Assembly: GCA_938028745.1 (NCBI GenBank)
Contig: CALIZL010000020.1
Span: forward strand, 1-64,000
DNA length: 64,000 nucleotides
Direction of reading: 5' to 3'
Origin: an uncultured Prevotella sp.
Lineage (GTDB): Bacteria > Bacteroidota > Bacteroidia > Bacteroidales > Bacteroidaceae
Positions within the stretch are counted from its first letter, which is position 1; each line of letters begins with the position of its first letter. The translations under genes were made by a program, and so were the position numbers. Shown piece after piece: positions 7,851-16,257 of this stretch. The notes beneath the pieces are model-generated. The model had not been told where the DNA came from, searched no databases, and saw only the letters and a program-made list of their open reading frames with translations.

Positions 7851-8711
7851 TCACTCTTCAACAGCACCTCTTCTTTTTGCTAAAGCATCCACAAAATCCT
7901 TGGGCAGGTTGCACTTATAGCATGTTTTCATGCCAACTTTTACCTGTACCTCTTCGTAATTCTCCTCGTATAGGGAATTACCGTTCTTGTCATTGAAACT
8001 CACTTTGATTTTCAAACCCTCGCTCTCGGTGCGTGGAAAGGTGTATATGGCAAATGTTGGCGGAGTGGTTTTCATCGTTTCAGTAACTTCGCGCGTTTCA
8101 GCCTGTCGTGAATTAACGCACCCTTCAAGGCTTTTGGCATCTAGCGTGCTACTTCCGCCCGTGTATCTGAACTCCACTTGTGCCACGTTTTGTGACAACG
8201 GACTGGTAACAGATAGCTGGAACATGGCTGTTACGCGTTTCATAGGCAGTGTGAAGGTTGAGTTACCTGATACGGTTATTTCTCCATTATATACATATGT
8301 GTCGGTAATTTTGTTCTTATAAAAGCTTATTCGCTGTGCATTGGTGATGGTTGCATGCCCCATTCCCGCATGAGCCACGGCAACAACGGTGTATGTGCCA
8401 TCGTCTAGTCGCAAGGATGGTTTCATAAATAAATCGTTGTCTGCTGCGAGGTGCACACTTTTCACGCGCTTACCACCCTTAAACACACTCACGCTTAACT
8501 GAGTTAAGGCCTCATTCTTAATGGCGTATGCGGGGCTAGCTTCACCTAGTTCGGCATAGGGCTCAGCAGTTGGGGCTTCGAAAATAAGCGTTATTCCATC
8601 GGTCTCCGCCTCTTTTTCAGGCTCGCTCTCAACCACAGGTTTCTCGCACGCTACAAGAAACAAAGCCAAAACGTAAGTAAGTACGTATGCTATTCGTTTG
8701 TTGTTTGTCAT
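7851..8711 (-). CDS. FimB/Mfa2-like fimbrial lipoprotein
   Basis: A 286-residue secreted lipoprotein. The signal peptide ends in the lipobox LVAC (Cys ~22), then an acidic linker. The body resembles FimB/Mfa2-family fimbrial subunits of Bacteroidales: a first strand-rich domain with LTQLSVSVFKGGK and DGTYTVVAVAH, then YNGEITVSGNSTFTLPMKR and AMFQLSVTS opening a second beta-sandwich. In Porphyromonas such proteins anchor or assemble fimbriae at the outer membrane. No major fimbrillin gene is adjacent, so it may be a solitary surface lipoprotein. It is on the minus strand, five bases after the frame of composite repeat B. The family call is by overall resemblance. Confidence 0.6.
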   Translation of the reverse strand: MTNNKRIAYVLTYVLALFLVACEKPVVESEPEKEAETDGITLIFEAPTAEPYAELGEASPAYAIKNEALTQLSVSVFKGGKRVKSVHLAADNDLFMKPSLRLDDGTYTVVAVAHAGMGHATITNAQRISFYKNKITDTYVYNGEITVSGNSTFTLPMKRVTAMFQLSVTSPLSQNVAQVEFRYTGGSSTLDAKSLEGCVNSRQAETREVTETMKTTPPTFAIYTFPRTESEGLKIKVSFNDKNGNSLYEENYEEVQVKVGMKTCYKCNLPKDFVDALAKRRGAVEE

Positions 8712-8716
8712 GATAT

Positions 8717-8911
8717 TTAGGTTTTAGTTACTACAAAAGTAATAAAAAAATGGTAAACGCCATGTTTCTTTTTGAAATGTTTCGCTAAACAACACCATTT
8801 TTTATGCGGCTCGTGCTGACGGCCGTAAACGTACATTCTTTCCGTTCCGTTGACCATGCACGTGTATGCGGCGCACCTGTTTTGTCTGGTTTTCAGTAAG
8901 AAATTTAACAT
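8717..8911 (-). CDS. Possible short ORF of composite repeat B (64 aa)
   Basis: Starts MLNFLLKTRQN after a conserved GGAAAGGG ribosome-binding site. It shares the first ~11 codons with the other repeat frames, and its middle stays in the same frame as copy D (TACGGCCGTCAGCACGAG against TACCACTACCAGCGCGAG). The tail reads through AT-rich upstream sequence of the next gene and ends five bases before the lipoprotein ATG. That closeness may be chance. Unknown product. Confidence 0.3.
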   Translation of the reverse strand: MLNFLLKTRQNRCAAYTCMVNGTERMYVYGRQHEPHKKWCCLAKHFKKKHGVYHFFITFVVTKT

Positions 8912-9059
8912 TATGAGTGCCCTTTCCGCTAACCAAGCGCGCACCTTGCCGCAAAAAATCGATTCTCGCGAAGGTTGTTTTGATGCAAAAAAAGGTTAGC
9001 ATGTACATTCGGCAAAATGAATATTTATTTCAATAGGTCGCCATTTGCACCTCTTTCGG

Positions 9060-9220
9060 GGCTATTTGCCGCTAAATGTAGTGCGTTTTGGTGCAAAATG
9101 GAGTGCGTTTTGGTGCAAAACGCAAGGCATTTTGGTGCAAAACGCAAGGTAAAATGCTGCTAAATGCAAGTCTAAATGGTGCTAAATGCAAGTCAAAATG
9201 GTGCTAAATGGAAGCCGAAA
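9060..9220 (-). repeat. ~22-bp unit array in repeat B
   Basis: Six to seven imperfect units such as GTGCGTTTTGGTGCAAAATG and GGTGCTAAATGCAAGTC. Each is built from GCNAAAnGC-type halves. Units differ by a few bases and the array is less regular toward 9220. Confidence 0.75.
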
Positions 9221-9969
9221 AGCATAAAAATACGCTGCAATGGTATAAACAAAACCTCCTAGTATCGTTAAAAACATGGCTCAGAGGGGCAAAATAGCCA
9301 TTAAAAAGTGGTGGTTTAGGGGGTAAAAGTGCGTAATTGGGCATGAAAAATTTCGAGCTGGCAGACAAACTAGAAAGGCAAAATGGTGCAAAATGCAGGT
9401 TCTTTGCTTAAAAACAGACAAAACGAATGGCGTGAAAGGCTAGAAATAGTGGCCTTTTACCTACTTTTGAGCCTGTTTTTTCGCTAGAACGAAGCGAAAA
9501 TTAGAGCGATATTGTAAAATAAAAGATAGATATTTAAGTTTTTGAGCTGGTTAGTTGATGAGTTTATAATTTTTTGGGTTGACGAGTTTCTGGGTTGATG
9601 AATTGGTGCATTCGGAAGTTGTTGGATTTTCGTAAGTTTATAAACCAGCGAGTTGATTTGTACAGCACTTCGTAAATGAGAGGAGTGTATATTTTGTGTT
9701 GGCATCTAAAAAGGAAACAAACTACGCTCAATTTATAGAAATATTAAAAATCAAGACGGTTTCATCGCAATACTTGTATCACATTGCGAGTGTAGTGTTG
9801 TTGCTTTGTTTACAAACCTCGACGTTACGCAAGGAATGCTTAGTTTGTAATCATGTTAAGCCTTATATATTAGGGCGTTAAGCATTTTATCCTTACAAGC
9901 TGCTGTGGTCTGTTAAATCCGTAACGCCCTACGAGGTATGAGCAATGAATAGTTTCAAATCTCTTATTT

Positions 9970-10000
9970 TTTGATTTAATGCAAGAAATACGTATTTTTG
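9970..10000 (+). promoter_or_regulatory. Promoter of the ECF sigma operon
   Basis: TTTG (9970-9973) and TATTTTTG (9993-10000) are 19 bases apart, a housekeeping-type promoter giving a leader of about 45 bases. The stretch 9761-9969 between repeat B and this promoter shows no gene. Confidence 0.55.
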
Positions 10001-10051
10001 TGTCACAAAAGGCAAAACCCTGCGTACTATAAGTAAATAAGAGAACAACAA

Positions 10052-10522
10052 ATGACCGTCGACGAATATAAAGAAGAGGTGGAACGCAACCGTCCGCGCA
10101 TGATTTCAGTTGCTCGCAGCTATCTAAAAGCTAGCGAAGAGGCTGAAGATGTTGTGCAGGATGTGTTGTTGAAGCTCTGGCAATTGCTCGACAAGCTGCA
10201 TATTCCCATGGGCCCTTTGGCTTTGGTGCTGGTGAGAAACCGCTGTATTGATTGTTTACGGCGACTCCAAACCACCATTGATATTCCCGAAAACGTGGCG
10301 GAAAGCGAACCAACATGCGACGAACGCTATGAAAAGGTGATGCAACTCGTTGACAAATTGCCCACGATGCAGCAAACAATCATGCGGCTTCGTCACATGG
10401 AAGGCATGGAAATGTGTGAGATAGCAGCACTCACGGGGAGTAATGAAACGGCTGTCAGAAAGGCGTTGAGCCGTGCACGACAGGCCATCAGACAGCAATT
10501 AAAACAACAAAGCAATGAATAA
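10052..10522 (+). CDS. ECF-type RNA polymerase sigma factor
   Basis: A 156-residue sigma-70 family protein of the extracytoplasmic-function group. Region 2 (~10-75) has RPRMISVARSYLKASEEAEDVVQDVLLKLW, followed by RNRCIDCLRR. Region 4 (~100-150) has LPTMQQTIMRLRHMEGMEMCEIA and the helix-turn-helix TGSNETAVRKALSRARQAIR. Regions 1.1 and 3 are absent, as expected. It overlaps the next gene, a small membrane protein, by eight bases, the usual arrangement with an anti-sigma factor. The target promoters cannot be told from sequence alone. Confidence 0.92.
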   Translation: MTVDEYKEEVERNRPRMISVARSYLKASEEAEDVVQDVLLKLWQLLDKLHIPMGPLALVLVRNRCIDCLRRLQTTIDIPENVAESEPTCDERYEKVMQLVDKLPTMQQTIMRLRHMEGMEMCEIAALTGSNETAVRKALSRARQAIRQQLKQQSNE

Positions 10523-10964
10523 GGACGAAGAAATCAGGATTTTAGTGGCTCGTTTCATGGATGGTGACACCACACTTGATGAAGAATGTAAGCTTTATTG
10601 CTATTTTTCAGGCGATGAGGTGTCAGACGACTTGCTACCGATGCGCGAATATTTCCGTTCGATTGCAGTCATGCGTACACCCAAGCAGCATCAGCATAAA
10701 GTACGACCTGTGCTGCATGGCCTGCTTTCACGCCCATTGTTCATCGGCATAGCTGCCTCGATTGCCTTGCTTGTAGTTGTTGGGGTGGGGGGTATGTTGT
10801 GGCGAACGGAACGACAGGACTATTGCGAGGCCTACATCTACAATAAGCATGTGACTGCCCCCGCCACCGTAATGAAAGAGGTAGACGAAACTTTGCAAGC
10901 CATTCGTCAGGATGGCGAGCCAAACGTAGACGGTCAGTTGCACGACATCTTCGGAAACCAATAA
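10515..10964 (+). CDS. Single-pass membrane protein, probable anti-sigma factor
   Basis: A 149-residue protein with a cytoplasmic N-terminal part (~1-74), one membrane helix (~75-95, GIAASIALLVVVGVGG) and a short exported C-terminal tail. No zinc-binding His-x3-Cys-x2-Cys anti-sigma motif is seen; only CKLYC is present near residue 27. The anti-sigma role is inferred from topology and from the eight-base overlap with the ECF sigma gene. The C terminus is short for a FecR-type protein. Confidence 0.6.
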   Translation: MNKDEEIRILVARFMDGDTTLDEECKLYCYFSGDEVSDDLLPMREYFRSIAVMRTPKQHQHKVRPVLHGLLSRPLFIGIAASIALLVVVGVGGMLWRTERQDYCEAYIYNKHVTAPATVMKEVDETLQAIRQDGEPNVDGQLHDIFGNQ

Positions 10965-10989
10965 ATGGAATAAGATAAAATACATCGTT

Positions 10990-11427
10990 ATGAAACTTCG
11001 TTTATTCTTAACAGCAATTGTGGCACTTCTAGCCTTTGGGGCACATGCTCAGCAAGGTTTGAACGTGAACGCCCTCTTTCAAGGTAAGGTTGTGCCGCAC
11101 GAAGAGATGGTAGACGTCAGGGTGAAAGGGCGTGCCATCAGCAAATACAAACTTGATTTCTATCGCAGTATTCGTTTCAATGCCACCGAGCAACAACGAA
11201 AAGTGGTAGACGATTTGGTAGATAGCGACTGCAAAACGGCTATGGGAACGGAACAAACCACCCGAAACGGCACGACAACCCTTATCATGACGCTACCCAA
11301 ACAGGGCAATATGAACCGCTACCTGTGCTATGTAACCTGTCGTAAAGGGCGAACGACCATGATTACCGTGGTATATATGGAAGGCAAAGTGGAAAGTATT
11401 GCCGAACTCAGAAAACTAATACATTAA
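10990..11427 (+). CDS. Periplasmic protein of unknown function (DUF6108-like)
   Basis: A 145-residue protein with a clear signal peptide ending GAHAQ (~20) and no lipobox. It resembles small Bacteroidales proteins of the DUF6108 type that follow ECF sigma/anti-sigma pairs; the body has VRVKGRAISKYKLDFYRSI and a C-terminal YMEGKVESIAELRKLI. It lies 25 bases after the anti-sigma-like gene and 10 bases before the next gene, so it belongs to the same operon. A role in sensing envelope state is inference from context only. Confidence 0.6.
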   Translation: MKLRLFLTAIVALLAFGAHAQQGLNVNALFQGKVVPHEEMVDVRVKGRAISKYKLDFYRSIRFNATEQQRKVVDDLVDSDCKTAMGTEQTTRNGTTTLIMTLPKQGNMNRYLCYVTCRKGRTTMITVVYMEGKVESIAELRKLIH

Positions 11428-11437
11428 AGATATATTT

Positions 11438-12301
11438 ATGAAAAAGATCTTCGTTTGCGTGGCATTGGCCTTCAGCATGGCTGCCAAAGCCACACCATCA
11501 GACAATGACACGGTGGTTGTTGAACGGCCTCGAAAAGTGATAATCATCACTGGCGACTCTGTACAAAGTGTGGAAGTGTGGGGTAAAGAGGGTAATCAAA
11601 CCTTTCATTACGTGAGTAACATCCAGCTTGTTGACAGTAATTACGTGAGTACTTCGGCCATCAATGACGACACGTGGAGCTTCTCTATTGCAGGTTTCAG
11701 TAAGCCACGGAGAAAAAAATCAAGGTCAGAGTTCTCGACTCACTTCGTTGCGGGCTTCAACAACGCCGTGGGAATGCCAACAGGTGCCGACATTCAGCCC
11801 TTCAAATCATGGGAATTGTGGTGGATTGTGACCGATTGGACCTATCGCCCGTGGCGAAACAATCACTTTCTTTCAATGGGATTGGGGCTCGATTGGCGGA
11901 ATTATCGCATGACTGATGACCTACGTTTCGTGAAAGACAACCGCTCGGTTGCCCTCGACACTTACCCCGCGGGCAGTAGTCCTCAGTTCTCGCGCATCAA
12001 GGTGTTCAGCATCAACCTGCCTATTCGCTATGGATATGAAGGCAAATGGTTTGGTTTCAGCCTCGGTCCGGTAATTAATTTCAACACTTATGGTAGCCTG
12101 AAAACACGCTACGAAAAGGATGGTCACCAGTTGAAAGACGTAGACAAAAACGTACGTATCACTCCGGTTACAGTTGATTTCATGGGTACATTCTCTATTC
12201 GCGGTGTTCCTGACTTTTATTTTAAGTATAGTCCTTGCAACTTGTTGCGCGATGGCTACGGTCCTAAGTTCAGAACATTGTCGTTCGGCCTGATGTTTTA
12301 G
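11438..12301 (+). CDS. Outer membrane beta-barrel protein, unknown function
   Basis: A 287-residue protein with a signal peptide (~1-19). A short N-terminal periplasmic portion has VVVERPRKVIIITGDSVQSVEVWGKEGN. From ~90 a strand-rich region is full of aromatic belts (WELWWIVTDWTYRP, FLSMGLGLDWRNYR, FGFSLGPVINF), and the protein ends in Phe (LSFGLMF), the usual last residue of a barrel. It is the last gene of the ECF operon and is probably inserted by BAM. Ligand unknown. Confidence 0.65.
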   Translation: MKKIFVCVALAFSMAAKATPSDNDTVVVERPRKVIIITGDSVQSVEVWGKEGNQTFHYVSNIQLVDSNYVSTSAINDDTWSFSIAGFSKPRRKKSRSEFSTHFVAGFNNAVGMPTGADIQPFKSWELWWIVTDWTYRPWRNNHFLSMGLGLDWRNYRMTDDLRFVKDNRSVALDTYPAGSSPQFSRIKVFSINLPIRYGYEGKWFGFSLGPVINFNTYGSLKTRYEKDGHQLKDVDKNVRITPVTVDFMGTFSIRGVPDFYFKYSPCNLLRDGYGPKFRTLSFGLMF

Positions 12302-12320
12302 CTCGACGATATATCGAAAT

Positions 12321-12352
12321 AAGGTGAAAACTAGATCGGTTTTCACCTTATA
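12321..12352 (+). terminator. Probable terminator of the ECF operon
   Basis: A perfect 11-bp stem AAGGTGAAAAC / GTTTTCACCTT with a 7-base loop starts 20 bases after the barrel gene stop. Only a weak T-rich tail (ATATATTAT) follows. Confidence 0.65.
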
Positions 12353-12534
12353 TATTATCGTTCATGTCGGCTCTTTCCAATTAGTGTAATTGTGTAAACT
12401 CAACAAATCGTTTGCCAATGGGCGCATGTCGCCATCAATGTTGAAGTTTTGGATGTATCAAAAGATTACCAAGTTCATAGTAGAAACGAAGCCTGTTGAA
12501 CTTGTAGCTGTAAGATGGTTACGGCTCATTAATG
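12353..12534. other. Intergenic stretch with a possible gene relic
   Basis: No intact gene. On the minus strand a frame from about 12448 down to its stop near 12365 reads FNIDGDMRPLAND then LHNYTNWKEPT and looks protein-like, but it has an in-frame TGA and no start. It may be the worn 3' end of a lost gene or chance. Confidence 0.2.
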
Positions 12535-12572
12535 AAAAAGCCTACAACCAAAGAAGTTGGTTGCAGGCTTTT
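12535..12572 (-). terminator. Terminator downstream of the AspT-type transporter
   Basis: A long stem, AAAAGCCTACAACCAA paired with TTGGTTGCAGGCTTTT with one mismatch, around a short loop. On the minus strand it ends GGCTTTTTC and lies about 60 bases after the transporter stop. A-rich and T-rich flanks make it potentially bidirectional. Confidence 0.8.
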
Positions 12573-12629
12573 GTTAACTATAAATGTGGGACTCTTTCGC
12601 CCAACTGATGATGCTATACGATTTTAAAT

Positions 12630-14327
12630 TCATCCGCAGAAGAAGAGTACAATGAGCTGCGCCGTGAAAATACGCAAGAACATACTTAGCGGATAAACGG
12701 TGGAGTAGCCGATACCAGGTGCTTCGCGCGAGCAAATCTGGTTGGCGTATGCCAAAGCGGGTGGGTCGGTGCATGTACCAGCAAGCATTCCCATGATGGT
12801 GAAGTAGTTAAACTTGTATACCAATCGGGTGATTGTGCCAATGATAAGAATGGGAATAACCGTGATAATGAAACCAGTATACACATATTTAATACCATCT
12901 CCTTGTATAACTGTGTCCCAGAAATGCGCACCCGCCTTTATTCCAACACTCGCAAGGAAAAGTGCCAAGCCTATTTCTCGGAGCATGAGGTTAGCTGATG
13001 TGGTTGTGTAGGTTATCAGTTTGAACTTATAACCAAAACGACCGATAAGGATGGCAATGACCAACGGACCGCCAGCGATACCCAATTTGAGGGCGGCAGG
13101 AATGCCTTGGATGTTTACAGGGATGCTTCCGAAGAGAATGCCCACGATGATACCAATGAAGATAGTGGCAACGTTGGGTGCATCCAAACGGCGAGCAGAG
13201 TTGCCAAGCACTTCGGCTACACGGTCAACATGGTCTTCGGGACCGACAGCTACTACGCGGTCGCCGATTTGGAAACGGTGACTTGGGCTAGCAAAGAGGT
13301 TCATGCCTTGGCGAGTAATACGTGTGATGTTAACACCATATACGCTAGTGAAGTGCATTTCGCGCAGCAATTTGCCATTGATGGCAGGGCGGGTAACCAC
13401 AATGCGCTTAGAAACAAGGGGCTGTTCCTTGTCTTCGTAAGCCCATTCTTCTGGTAGCTTTTCGCCGATAAACACCTGAATGGCCTCCGCATCGCTCTCT
13501 GCGCAGACAATAAGTGCTTCGTCGCCTACCGAGAACACAGTATCTTGCTGAGGAATGACCACTTTCCCATCGTGATACAATCTGGTGCATACCATATCGC
13601 GGTTTAGGAACTCGGAGATTTGGCCAAGCGTTCGTCCGTCAAGATACGAGTTGTTCACCCTCACGTGCATGATATGTGGTTTGGCGTGTGGGTCTTCGCT
13701 TTCTTGTGCGGCAAGTTTTTCTTCTTCCTCTTGCAGGTCAACACGGCAGATGTATCTAACGGCGATAGTTGCGCCGATGATGCCGAGCACACCCAAAGGG
13801 TAGGCACAGGCATAACCCGATGCTATTTGCGGTAGACCATTGGGGAAAGATTGCTCCATGCTAGATAAGGCTTCGTTGGCTGCACCAAGGCCAGGCGTGT
13901 TGGTTACAGCACCCGAGAGTGTTCCAACCATCATGGGTAGCGCATTGACATCGTTGGTGTCGAAGAAGATGAAGTAGCAAGCAAACATCACAGCTACATT
14001 CAACAAGATAAGGCTCATAGAAAGCAAGTTGAGCTTGATGCCGCCTTTCTTGAAACTCTCGAAGAAACCAGGACCAACCTGTAAACCAATACAGAAGACA
14101 AAGAGGATAAGTCCAAAGTCTTGCATAAAGGTAAGAATGTTGATGGGAGCCGTGAACTTGATGTGTCCGGCAAGGATGCCAACGAACAAAACGAAAGTTA
14201 CTCCGAGGGAAATGCCGCCCACTTTTATCTTTCCGAGTAACACACCACCTGCAATGACGACGGAGTAGAGCAACACGATGTGCGCCACCGAGTCGTTGGT
14301 GTTAAAAAGAGCAATTAACCAGTCCAT
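12630..14327 (-). CDS. AspT/YidE-type putative transporter (AAE family)
   Basis: A 565-residue membrane protein. An N-terminal set of hydrophobic helices (~1-180, with VTNTPGLGAANEAL) is followed by two cytoplasmic RCK_C/TrkA-C-like domains (~210-295 and ~300-380, the second with FQIGDRVVAVGPEDHV) and a second set of helices (~385-565, with GTCTDPPALAYA). The duplicated helix sets around a central regulatory region are typical of the aspartate:alanine exchanger family and of E. coli YidE/YbjL. The substrate cannot be deduced. The DUF349 gene lies 53 bases upstream, so they may be co-transcribed. Confidence 0.85.
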   Translation of the reverse strand: MDWLIALFNTNDSVAHIVLLYSVVIAGGVLLGKIKVGGISLGVTFVLFVGILAGHIKFTAPINILTFMQDFGLILFVFCIGLQVGPGFFESFKKGGIKLNLLSMSLILLNVAVMFACYFIFFDTNDVNALPMMVGTLSGAVTNTPGLGAANEALSSMEQSFPNGLPQIASGYACAYPLGVLGIIGATIAVRYICRVDLQEEEEKLAAQESEDPHAKPHIMHVRVNNSYLDGRTLGQISEFLNRDMVCTRLYHDGKVVIPQQDTVFSVGDEALIVCAESDAEAIQVFIGEKLPEEWAYEDKEQPLVSKRIVVTRPAINGKLLREMHFTSVYGVNITRITRQGMNLFASPSHRFQIGDRVVAVGPEDHVDRVAEVLGNSARRLDAPNVATIFIGIIVGILFGSIPVNIQGIPAALKLGIAGGPLVIAILIGRFGYKFKLITYTTTSANLMLREIGLALFLASVGIKAGAHFWDTVIQGDGIKYVYTGFIITVIPILIIGTITRLVYKFNYFTIMGMLAGTCTDPPALAYANQICSREAPGIGYSTVYPLSMFLRIFTAQLIVLFFCG

Positions 14328-14380
14328 TTTTTCGAGGATAGGGTTGTTTTTAATAGTTAAACATGTTGTTTGAGTGCAAT

Positions 14381-16144
14381 TTAATCTTGTTCTTGTTGGT
14401 CGATGGCTTTTATCTTTTGGCGAACAAGTTCCAAGTCGTCTTTAAGTCTCGTCACTTTCCTGTTCATCTCGTCAACAAGACTGTTACCTTTCTTGCTTTT
14501 GGCGGTAAGGAAACCCAGGTTGTTTTCGTAAGTCTGGATTTCAGACTTCAAAGCCTCATACCGACGCATCAACTTGCCACGTTCGTTGTCAACAACATCG
14601 GCCCCTTTCTTTGCGAGGTTCTTTAAGTTGCTCTTAAAGTCGTCTAGTTTCTGGCTAGCTACCGAAATGTTCAGTTCTTTATAGAGCTTGTCCACCGTGT
14701 CGTGGAACTGCGCGTAAACCTTATCTTTCTCGTTGAAAGGCACATGACCGATGGCGTTGTATTCTTCTATGAGCTGCTTGATGGTTTCGGCGGCATTGTC
14801 TGGCGTTGTTCCCATCATCTCTTTCAACTTTGCAATAACAGCTTTCTTTTTGCTTAGGTTCTCGCGTTCTTCGCCTCTGGTACCGGCGTGGGCGGCATTA
14901 CGAGCCTCGAAAAAGTGATTGCAGGCCGTGATAAAGTCGTTCCACAGCTTATCACCAAGCTTTCTGGGCACCATGCCAATGGTTTTCCATTCTTTTTGTA
15001 GTGCAATAAGCTTGTCGGCTGTCGATTTCCAATCTGTGCTATCAGACAGTTGGCGAGCCTTTTCCACCAGCTCTTTTTTCCTTTCGGCGTTTTGGGCATA
15101 CTTCTCTTTCATGGCTTTGAAGAAGTCAGCCTTACGCGAGAAGAACACATCGCATGCAGTTCTGAAACGTTCGAATATCTTCACGTTCATCTTTTGCGGA
15201 GCAAATCCGATGGTTTTCCATTCGGCTTGTATGTCGATAATCTCCTTTGTACGTTTCTCCCAGTCGGCAGCACCTTTGTTTTCTGCTGCGACGATGTTTT
15301 CCACCTTTTCGCAAAGGGCAGTCTTTTTCTCAAGATTTTCCTCTTCGCTAGCGCGCATTTCTTCGAAATGTTGTTGGTGGCGCTTGTTTATTACCGTAGA
15401 GGCAGCCTTGAAACGTGCCCATATCTGTTCGCGTAGTTCTTTGGATACAGGGCCTATTTCCCTATATTCCTGATGCAATTCTTGCAGTTGGTGGAATGCG
15501 CTGATAATGTCTTTCTCGTCAGCCAAACGCTCTGCGTTTTCGCAAAGTTTCTCTTTCAGCTCCAAGTTTTTCTTGAAGTCGTATTCTCTTGCCTCGTTAT
15601 TCAGTTTGAGCAAGTCGTAGTATTGCTCAACATAGAGTTGATAGTTGCGCCACAATTCGTTGGCCTTCTCTGCCGGAACAGCCTTAATTTCTTTCCATTG
15701 CTGTTGCAGTTCCTTAAAGGCCTGATACGACTTGTTGGCTTCATCTGGCGATGTAGCCATAGCTTTTATCTTCTCTATGATTTCTGTTTTCTTCTGGAGG
15801 TTTTCTTGTTTTTCTTGTTCTTGTTCCAGAAAGAGTTTCGCCCTTCTTTCTTTTATAACGCCCATCTGTGCTTTGAACGCGTCTTCAATGGGGTCGGGCG
15901 ACACTTGATAGGCCTCAGGGTCGCCGCCATTCTCCAAATATGCTTTTTGTTCGGCATCGCGTTCGGCAATGTGCAGTTTGTAGAATGTGGTTTTAAGGTT
16001 ATCTATTTCCTCTTTGTCTGGTGTCTCGTTCTCGGCTACAATCTCTGTTGCACGCCTTAGAATTTCTTCTTTAGACTTATAGGTCTTTTTGCTAGTATCG
16101 TCTGCTGCGTTTTCTAGCAGGGCTTTCTCTTGAGAGTCCATCAT
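14381..16144 (-). CDS. DUF349 repeat protein, largely helical
   Basis: A 587-residue, highly charged, predominantly alpha-helical protein without signal or membrane segments. It contains several successive DUF349 units, recognisable by the recurring WKTIG(F/M)(A/V)P and FR/FITACNHFFEAR patterns (for example WKTIGFAPQKMN and WKTIGMVPRKLGDKLWNDF). The C terminus (~520-587) is a probable coiled coil. DUF349 proteins are common in Bacteroidota and their function is not established. Possible first gene of a two-gene unit with the transporter downstream. Confidence 0.85.
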   Translation of the reverse strand: MMDSQEKALLENAADDTSKKTYKSKEEILRRATEIVAENETPDKEEIDNLKTTFYKLHIAERDAEQKAYLENGGDPEAYQVSPDPIEDAFKAQMGVIKERRAKLFLEQEQEKQENLQKKTEIIEKIKAMATSPDEANKSYQAFKELQQQWKEIKAVPAEKANELWRNYQLYVEQYYDLLKLNNEAREYDFKKNLELKEKLCENAERLADEKDIISAFHQLQELHQEYREIGPVSKELREQIWARFKAASTVINKRHQQHFEEMRASEEENLEKKTALCEKVENIVAAENKGAADWEKRTKEIIDIQAEWKTIGFAPQKMNVKIFERFRTACDVFFSRKADFFKAMKEKYAQNAERKKELVEKARQLSDSTDWKSTADKLIALQKEWKTIGMVPRKLGDKLWNDFITACNHFFEARNAAHAGTRGEERENLSKKKAVIAKLKEMMGTTPDNAAETIKQLIEEYNAIGHVPFNEKDKVYAQFHDTVDKLYKELNISVASQKLDDFKSNLKNLAKKGADVVDNERGKLMRRYEALKSEIQTYENNLGFLTAKSKKGNSLVDEMNRKVTRLKDDLELVRQKIKAIDQQEQD

Positions 16145-16193
16145 TTATTATGATTTAGTTGATTATAACAATTACACGTTGGTTGATTGCGGT

Positions 16194-16202
16194 GCAAACT
16201 TA
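16194..16202 (-). promoter_or_regulatory. -7 element upstream of the DUF349 gene
   Basis: TAAGTTTGC on the minus strand, 49 bases before the ATG. No clear -33 partner. Confidence 0.4.
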
Positions 16203-16257
16203 TATAAAAAAGTCGAAAGCACCTAATTTTAGTACATATTTTTTTACTTCTGTGTCT

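Larger units (their letters stand above)
8717..9760 (-). repeat. Composite repeat copy B
   Basis: A complete-looking copy read on the minus strand. From its 5' side (right) it has a degenerate inverted-repeat/-7 region near 9690-9760, a poorly preserved 7/8-base tract (~9545-9660), TTCGCTAGAACG near 9480-9495, a conserved spacer, a ~22-bp array (~9060-9220), a conserved block with TCGATTTTTTGCGGCAAGG complement near 8945-8975, and the short frame at 8911. It occupies most of the divergent region between the fimbrial lipoprotein gene and the ECF sigma operon. The 5' inverted repeat is broken here, suggesting an older copy. Confidence 0.8.

Noticed and set aside
8987..9230. ~22-bp arrays as CRISPR
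   Set aside because: Units are contiguous with no unique spacers and no cas genes are present.
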